Shown here: piece by piece, positions 6,474 to 10,457 of the stretch
Numbering within the stretch: position 1 is the first letter of the stretch
Layout: each line of letters starts with the position of its first letter
From: Propionibacteriaceae bacterium
GTDB lineage: Bacteria; Actinomycetota; Actinomycetes; Propionibacteriales; Propionibacteriaceae
Direction: 5' to 3'
NCBI GenBank assembly: GCA_031254155.1
Contig: JAIRVA010000179.1
Span: forward strand, 1 to 10,457
DNA length: 10,457 nucleotides
Notes under the pieces: generated by a model
Seen by the model: only the letters and a program-made list of their open reading frames with translations
The model's database searches: none
What the model was told of the DNA's origin: nothing
Made by a program: the position numbers and the translations under genes

Positions 6474-6970
6474 TACGCGGAAAAACCAGCAATGTCCAGG
6501 ATGGTGATGGCGATCTGGCGGCCGTTGGGGGCGGTGTACGTCACCTCGTCGCCCACCTTCCGGCCGAGAACGGCCGCGCCGACGGGCGACTGCGGCGAGT
6601 ACACCGCCACCTCCACCGTGTTGTCCAGGCTCAGCAACTCGCGGGCCCCCAGGAGGAAGGTGTCGGTGTCGTCGGGGTCGCCGTCGTACGCGATCGTCAC
6701 CGTCGTACCCGGCCGGACCACGTCGTTCGCCTGGCCGACCTCACCCACCTGGGCGGTGTCAAGGATGTTCTTGAGCCGTAGGATGCGCAACTCGGCCTGC
6801 CCCTGCTCCTCGCGGGCGGCATGGTACCCAGCGTTCTCGGACAGGTCGCCTTCATCGCGCGCCAAGCCGATACGCTTAGAAATGATCGCGCGACCCTCGC
6901 CAGTCAAATAGTCGTACTCCTCACGCAGACGGGCGTACGCTTCCTGGGTCAGCCAGATCGTATTATCCAT
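6473..6970 (-). CDS. greA: Transcription elongation factor GreA
   Basis: GreA enters the RNA polymerase secondary channel and stimulates cleavage of backtracked transcripts. The 165-residue product has the N-terminal coiled coil (about 8-75) with the tip GDLSENAGYHAAREEQ, where D42 and E45 are the expected metal-positioning acids. A C-terminal FKBP-like domain (about 85-160) includes SPVGAAVLGRKVGDEVTY. The frame is open far upstream, but the ATG at 6970 begins MDNTIWLTQEAY, matching family N-termini. The gene is divergent from mca, the arrangement found in mycobacteria. There is no good ribosome-binding site; a -10-like hexamer lies 6 nt before the ATG. Confidence 0.96.
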   Translation of the reverse strand: MDNTIWLTQEAYARLREEYDYLTGEGRAIISKRIGLARDEGDLSENAGYHAAREEQGQAELRILRLKNILDTAQVGEVGQANDVVRPGTTVTIAYDGDPDDTDTFLLGARELLSLDNTVEVAVYSPQSPVGAAVLGRKVGDEVTYTAPNGRQIAITILDIAGFSA

Positions 6971-6976
6971 CCCTAC

Positions 6977-6982
6977 AGAATA
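6977..6982 (-). promoter_or_regulatory. -10 hexamer of a probable leaderless greA promoter
   Basis: On the minus strand, TATTCT is separated by GTAGGG from the greA ATG. TTGACC lies only 12 nt upstream of the hexamer, too close for a standard -35, so the -35 is unresolved. GTAGGG abuts the ATG and is unlikely to work as a Shine-Dalgarno. Confidence 0.42.
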
Positions 6983-7004
6983 TCCCTTACGCGAGGTCAA
7001 AACG

Positions 7005-7871
7005 GTGTCAGCACGCACAAGTGAACAGTTACGCCTTCTCTGCGCCCACGCGCACCCCGACGACGAGTCGTCCAAGGGGGCCGCGACGATGGCGCTGTAC
7101 GCGGCGCAGGGGGTGAGCGTGACCGTCCTCACGCTGACCGGCGGCGAGCGCGGCGACGTCCTCAACCCGGCGCTGGATACCCCGGCGGTGCGGGCCGACC
7201 TGCCCGCCATCCGGCGCCGCGAAATGGAGCACGCCCGGACGGTCCTCGGGGTGGACCAGGTGTGGCTGGGGTACGAGGACTCCGGTTTCCAGCTGGGCGA
7301 GCCGTGGGCGGACCTCCCGCCCGGGAGTCTGGCAGCGGCGGATTTGCGCGAGTCGGGCGCCCGGATGGCCGATGTGCTCGTCCGGTTACGCCCGCACGTC
7401 GTCGTGACGTACGACGAGTCCGGCGGGTACCCCCACCCCGACCACGTCATGTGCCACCGGGTGAGCCTGAAGGCCCTGGAGTACGCGGCTGACCAGGAGC
7501 GGTACGGCGAGCGTGCGTGGACGGTGCCCAAGGTCTACTACCAGATGAGCTTCCGGCGGGCGAAGTGGGCGGCCCTGGATGCGGCGGCGCGGGCGGCGGG
7601 CCTGGAGTCGCCGTACGCGGAGCGGCTCGCCGGCTGGGTGTACGACCCGTTCGACCACCGCGTGACCACACAGATCGAGTGTGGCGACTGGTTCGACGTC
7701 CGCGACGAGGCGCTCAAAGCCCACGCGACGCAGGTCGATCCGGTGGGCGGGTGGTTCGCGGTCCCGACCGCGCTCCAGGCCACGGCGTGGCCGGTCGAGG
7801 ATTATGAGTTGGTCCGTTCGACCGTGGCCGTACACCTGCCGGAGACCGATCTGTTCGCCGGGCTGCGGTAG
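7005..7871 (+). CDS. mca: Mycothiol S-conjugate amidase Mca
   Basis: A zinc amidase that hydrolyses mycothiol S-conjugates into a mercapturic acid for export and GlcN-Ins for recycling; cytoplasmic. The 288 residues begin the LmbE-like fold with AHAHPDDE (14-21): H17 and D20 are predicted zinc ligands and D19 the catalytic base. YPHPDHVMCH (142-151) supplies H147 as the third ligand. The ESSKGAATMA segment after the first motif and GGERGDVLNP point to Mca rather than the paralogue MshB. The GTG at 7005 has GAGG (6993-6996) 8 nt upstream; the 34-bp gap to greA must hold both promoters. Mycothiol use places the organism in Actinomycetota. It is convergent with the next gene, 2 bp apart. Confidence 0.95.
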   Translation: MSARTSEQLRLLCAHAHPDDESSKGAATMALYAAQGVSVTVLTLTGGERGDVLNPALDTPAVRADLPAIRRREMEHARTVLGVDQVWLGYEDSGFQLGEPWADLPPGSLAAADLRESGARMADVLVRLRPHVVVTYDESGGYPHPDHVMCHRVSLKALEYAADQERYGERAWTVPKVYYQMSFRRAKWAALDAAARAAGLESPYAERLAGWVYDPFDHRVTTQIECGDWFDVRDEALKAHATQVDPVGGWFAVPTALQATAWPVEDYELVRSTVAVHLPETDLFAGLR

Positions 7872-7873
7872 GT

Positions 7874-8716
7874 CTAAACGACCCGGACGGCCGCGTGGCC
7901 GATGACGACGCCGACATCCAGGTGCGCCGTACCGTGGCCCAGCGTCAACTCACCGTCAACGGCGTCGCGGGGCTCCCAGGAGATGCGGCCCAACTGGGCG
8001 TCGGCCCGGACGACGACGTCGGAATCCTCGCTCACTTCGAGGATCACCTGGCCGGACTCGCAACGAATCCGCGACCAGCCGTCGGTGTAGCGGCCCGAGA
8101 CGGTCGCCTGGCCGGCCTGCAGGACGAGGTCGGCAATCGACCGGGCACCAGCGATGGTCGCGACTCCGGCCGTCAGGCGGACCTTGCCGATGTGCGGCAG
8201 ATCGGTCACCACCAGCGAGCAGCCGGTCAGCTCGATGTCAATCGGGAGAGTCGGGTTGACGCGGACCGTCAGTTCCTTGCCGATGCCGAGCGCCTTGACA
8301 TCGTCCAGGCCCCGCAACGACCGGGCCCACGACAGCGCGTCCACAACCCCGGAGAACTCCTTGTCACCAATGATGACCAACGTACTGCCGTCCCGCTTCA
8401 CCTGGTGGACGTCCTCCGCCGCGGCGGTGGAAACGTGCGGGTCCGCCATGATCTTGACCTTGCGCGCCGTCGCCCGGACGAGCACCTTCGAGACGCCGTT
8501 GATCTTGTCGGCTTTCGGGGGCTGGTCGCTCGCCGGTTTTTCCTCTGGGGGTACGCGGACCACCTTGGGCTCCGGCCACTCGGTCGACACCACGGGTTCG
8601 GGGGGGTCGGCCACCGGGGTGGCCCCCAGCGCGTCGATCCGTCGTTTCGCCTCCGCGGCGTCGATCCGTCCGGCGGCCAGATCATCCAGAATGTGGGTCA
8701 TATCCATGTTGCTCAT
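7874..8716 (-). CDS. DUF4097-like beta-repeat protein with SHOCT-like N-terminus
   Basis: A 280-residue protein of unknown function. Residues 9-30 form a short amphipathic helix pair with the AAGRIDAAEAKRRIDAL pattern seen in SHOCT-type or DUF4097-associated N-terminal modules. A Pro/Glu/Lys-rich linker (about 31-70) follows. The rest consists of short alternating hydrophobic strands (for example LTVRVNPTLPIDIELTG, GQATVSGRYTDGW, GTAHLDVGVVIGHAAVRVV), the right-handed beta-helix look of DUF4097/DUF4098 adhesin-like proteins. No signal peptide or membrane segment is visible, so it is probably cytoplasmic. The ATG at 8716 has no strong ribosome-binding site; in-frame ATGs lie 3 and 5 codons downstream. 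Assignment is by fold pattern only. Confidence 0.68.
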   Translation of the reverse strand: MSNMDMTHILDDLAAGRIDAAEAKRRIDALGATPVADPPEPVVSTEWPEPKVVRVPPEEKPASDQPPKADKINGVSKVLVRATARKVKIMADPHVSTAAAEDVHQVKRDGSTLVIIGDKEFSGVVDALSWARSLRGLDDVKALGIGKELTVRVNPTLPIDIELTGCSLVVTDLPHIGKVRLTAGVATIAGARSIADLVLQAGQATVSGRYTDGWSRIRCESGQVILEVSEDSDVVVRADAQLGRISWEPRDAVDGELTLGHGTAHLDVGVVIGHAAVRVV

Positions 8717-8827
8717 GCATCAATGGTCGCACAAATGCCGCGCCCTGTCCCGCTTCGCCGGCCACCGCGGGGGACTAACCGGCCCCGCCCCCGACGCTCC
8801 CCTGGGTACCCCCGTGTCCCCGGTGGT
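8717..8827. other. GC-rich intergenic spacer, no feature resolved
   Basis: These 111 bp separate two minus-strand genes and should hold the DUF4097-like promoter. They are very GC-rich, with C and G runs. A weak GCCGG/CCGGC pairing is possible, but no T-run or convincing -10 is present. Confidence 0.5.
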
Positions 8828-9151
8828 TCACCCCGCGAGTTGCTTTTCGATAGCGGTCCGCAGCCAGCGTGACACGCTCATGTGCTGCTGGGCGGCACGG
8901 GCCCGGATCTGCCGCTCGGTGTCGGTAGACACGACGACGTGAAGACGCGGGGAGTGGACCGATCCGCCGGATAGCGACTTGGCACCGGGAATGAGGTTGC
9001 GCCGCCGCGTGAGCGCGGCTCGAAACTCGGCTTCGGCCACTGCCTCCGTGACTCGTCGGCCGTTTTGATCGTGAATCACGGTTCGGTCGAGGTCGATGTC
9101 CCCAACCTCAGAGACCCCGGGAACGTAGCGATACTGGCTCGTGTCACTCAT
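8828..9151 (-). CDS. BrnA-like RHH antitoxin (putative)
   Basis: A 107-residue protein whose C-terminal part (about 69-106, including HVVVSTDTERQIRARAAQ and MSVSRWLRTAIEKQLA) reads as a ribbon-helix-helix domain. The N-terminal half, with DLDRTVIHDQNGRRVTEA, is probably the toxin-binding portion. The ATG overlaps the upstream toxin stop by 4 nt (ATGA), and AGGAGG (9162-9157) lies 5 nt before it, a strong ribosome-binding site that could keep antitoxin output above the toxin's. A C-terminal RHH domain and toxin-first gene order resemble BrnTA modules. The toxin-antitoxin call is by architecture; the exact family is unconfirmed. Confidence 0.72.
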   Translation of the reverse strand: MSDTSQYRYVPGVSEVGDIDLDRTVIHDQNGRRVTEAVAEAEFRAALTRRRNLIPGAKSLSGGSVHSPRLHVVVSTDTERQIRARAAQQHMSVSRWLRTAIEKQLAG

Positions 9152-9381
9152 AACTTCCTCCTGAACTCCGTGGGCATAACGTGTTTGATCACGATGAGAC
9201 TGCTATCCTCTTGCGCGGTGAAACCGACCAGCTCAAGGGTGGCCCCGCGATCATCGGTACCGACCCAGCGGAGATCGCCGGTGGGGTCGATCGTCGGATC
9301 CCCGGCGTTGGCGAGAGCCGTCAGCGCATGAGCTTTCCCTATTCGGTGACGTCGGGCCGTACGGGTGAAAGTGAATCTCAC
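9148..9381 (-). CDS. Small putative BrnT/RelE-like toxin
   Basis: A 77-residue basic protein. RFTFTRTARRHRIGKAHALT at the start, DLRWVGTDDRGATLELVGF in the middle and LIVIKHVMPTEFRRKL at the end form a pattern common to small actinobacterial proteins encoded just before RHH antitoxins and resembling BrnT-type RNase folds. The frame is open upstream to 9525, but that part overlaps the malic enzyme gene and has no family-like sequence. The GTG at 9381 is preferred because TATAGT lies 6 nt upstream with TTGGTG 17 nt further, a leaderless promoter. It overlaps the downstream antitoxin gene by 4 nt. RNase activity is inferred from gene order and size only. Confidence 0.65.
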   Translation of the reverse strand: MRFTFTRTARRHRIGKAHALTALANAGDPTIDPTGDLRWVGTDDRGATLELVGFTAQEDSSLIVIKHVMPTEFRRKL

Positions 9382-9387
9382 ATCTCG

Positions 9388-9416
9388 ACTATATCGCCTA
9401 TGCTCGATCTCACCAA
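9388..9416 (-). promoter_or_regulatory. Promoter of the toxin-antitoxin pair, leaderless
   Basis: Reading the minus strand, TTGGTG (9416-9411), a 17-nt spacer and TATAGT (9393-9388) form a good sigma70-type promoter. The toxin GTG follows after exactly 6 nt, so the transcript likely starts at the start codon. Confidence 0.6.
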
Positions 9417-9448
9417 GACAGGAACACCCGCGGCCGCGTACCCCCTGA

Positions 9449-9462
9449 ATCCCCGCGGGGAT
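9449..9462. other. Perfect 14-bp palindrome at the malic enzyme stop
   Basis: ATCCCCGCGGGGAT is fully self-complementary and overlaps the last base of the stop codon. No T-run follows on the minus strand, so it is at best a weak terminator; it could also be a protein-binding site. Confidence 0.45.
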
Positions 9463-10457
9463 CACACGGGCAGTACGGCGGAGATGGGGTCGAGGATCTC
9501 CAGTTCGGGGTACTTCGGCTTCCACATGCGCTCATAGACCGCGCGGATAAGCTCCTCCGGGTGGACCTCGGCCACGCCCTCGTCCATCGCCGTCTGCGCC
9601 ACGGCCATGGCGACCGTGGACGACACATACCGCAGGTTGCTGATCGAGGGCAACAGGGCGGCACCGTGCCGGTACTCGTTGGCGAGCCCCGCCAGCGCCC
9701 GGGCCGCGGCGTAGATCATGCCGTCGGTGACGCGGGTCGCCCGGACCACCGACACCCCCAGTCCCAGACCGGGAAAGATGAGGGCGTTGTTGGCCTGCGC
9801 GATGGAGTACGCCGTCCCGTCGAACTCCACCTCGTCGTACGGGCTGCCCGTCGCGACCAACGCCCGGCCACCCGTCCAGCGCAGCAGGTCCGCCGGGTTG
9901 GCCTCGGACTTTGATGTCGGGTTGGACAGCGGCATGATGATGGGCCGCTCGCACTGGGCGGCCATGGCGGTGACGATGTCCTCGGTGAACGCCCGCGCGC
10001 GGGCGGACGTCCCGATCAGGATCGTCGGCGCGATGTGGGTGACCGCCTCGGTGAGCGACAGCCGGTGCGGGTTGCCACCCCAGGCCGCCACCTCGCTCTC
10101 GCGCCGCGCGTACGGCGCCTGGAAGTCGCGGATCCGGTCGCAGCCCTCGACGATCAACCCGGCCGAGTTGAAGGCCCAGAAGCGGGAGTATGTTTCGGCC
10201 TCCGGGACGCCCTCGCGGACCATTGCCGCCCGGATGATATCGGCCACACCGGCTCCCGCCGTACCCGCCCCGTAGATCACGATCCGCTGGTCGGCCAGGC
10301 GCTCGCCCTTGAGACGGACGGCAGCCAGGACACCGGCCAGCACGACGGCCGCCGTACCCTGGATGTCGTCGTTGAACGTACAGCACTCGTCCTGGTAGCG
10401 GGCGAGGATGCGGTGTGCGTTGCCAGCCCCGAAGTCCTCCCAGTGCAACAGGGCGTG
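9462..10457 (-). CDS. maeA: NAD-type malic enzyme, C-terminal part
   Basis: It catalyses oxidative decarboxylation of malate to pyruvate in the cytoplasm, feeding NAD(P)H and pyruvate pools. The frame is open to the window edge (HALLHWEDF precedes the first listed Met), so the N-terminal portion lies outside. Visible landmarks are HWEDF followed by FNDDIQGTAAVVLAG, with metal-binding acids; the Rossmann loop IVIYGAGTAGAGVADII; MPLSNPTSKSEANPADLLRW; GGRALVATGSPYDEV; and AQANNALIFPGLGLG. These are typical of the large SfcA/MaeA-type enzymes. Cofactor preference between NAD and NADP is not resolved. The TGA stop lies in a 14-bp palindrome, 80 bp from the toxin start. Nothing suggests disruption. 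Confidence 0.93.
   Translation of the reverse strand, partial: HALLHWEDFGAGNAHRILARYQDECCTFNDDIQGTAAVVLAGVLAAVRLKGERLADQRIVIYGAGTAGAGVADIIRAAMVREGVPEAETYSRFWAFNSAGLIVEGCDRIRDFQAPYARRESEVAAWGGNPHRLSLTEAVTHIAPTILIGTSARARAFTEDIVTAMAAQCERPIIMPLSNPTSKSEANPADLLRWTGGRALVATGSPYDEVEFDGTAYSIAQANNALIFPGLGLGVSVVRATRVTDGMIYAAARALAGLANEYRHGAALLPSISNLRYVSSTVAMAVAQTAMDEGVAEVHPEELIRAVYERMWKPKYPELEILDPISAVLPV

Noticed and set aside
8812..8820. CCGTGTCC in the 8717-8827 spacer as an element end
   Set aside because: Only eight bases match and the surrounding DNA is a C-rich run; there is no partner arm.
7895..8872. Long plus-strand ORF opposite the DUF4097-like gene
   Set aside because: Its protein is rich in R, D and G with no domain pattern; it is the antisense shadow of a coherent minus-strand gene.
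9382..9525. N-terminal extension of the BrnT-like toxin to 9525
   Set aside because: The extension overlaps the malic enzyme 3' end and its residues look like a frame shadow; promoter position supports the GTG at 9381.
1..10457. CRISPR arrays, tRNA or rRNA genes
   Set aside because: No regularly spaced repeats, tRNA-like cloverleaf or rRNA segments were seen by eye in any part of the window.

Overview
The window comes from a high-GC, mycothiol-using actinobacterium. The evidence is an mca-type mycothiol S-conjugate amidase gene divergent from an actinobacterial-type greA (the arrangement known from Mycobacterium), frequent GTG starts, and mostly GC-rich coding sequence. The row at 3661-3720 is 47/60 GC. 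A genus cannot be named from what is visible.

Layout. (1) 1-1416, plus strand: the 3' end of an AAA-type ATPase gene overlapping a RloB-type TOPRIM nuclease gene, a two-gene phage-defence pair of the AbiL (RloA/RloB) kind. (2) 1466-1629: a 164-bp imperfect palindrome with perfect 12-bp ends and a central hairpin, resembling a MITE or fold-back element. (3) 1664-3934: a cytoplasmic GH78 alpha-L-rhamnosidase. (4) 3935-5155: a toxin-antitoxin island of lower GC (4081-4140 is 33/60). It holds a VapB-like antitoxin with a truncated VapC on the minus strand and a divergent RHH antitoxin-MazF pair on the plus strand. (5) 5166-6970, minus strand: greA followed by an MFS exporter gene whose GTG start shares a base with the greA stop. 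(6) 7005-7871: mca, convergent with a DUF4097-like gene (7874-8716). (7) 8828-9381, minus strand: a small putative toxin and an RHH antitoxin in BrnT-BrnA-like order. (8) 9462-10457: the 3' part of an NAD-type malic enzyme gene running out of the window.

Reading. Chromosomal core functions (transcript-cleavage factor, mycothiol detoxification, malate metabolism, export) are interleaved with accessory genes (abortive-infection pair, three toxin-antitoxin modules, a palindromic element and a possible second copy of its end at 5153-5168). Three genes, greA, the mazE-like antitoxin and the BrnT-like toxin, have a -10-like hexamer exactly 6 nt before the start codon and no good Shine-Dalgarno, which suggests leaderless transcripts. 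The most unusual features are the 164-bp palindrome with its dispersed end, and this leaderless arrangement at the starts of two toxin-antitoxin modules and greA. No wholly new system is claimed. There is no gene-free stretch over 300 bases.
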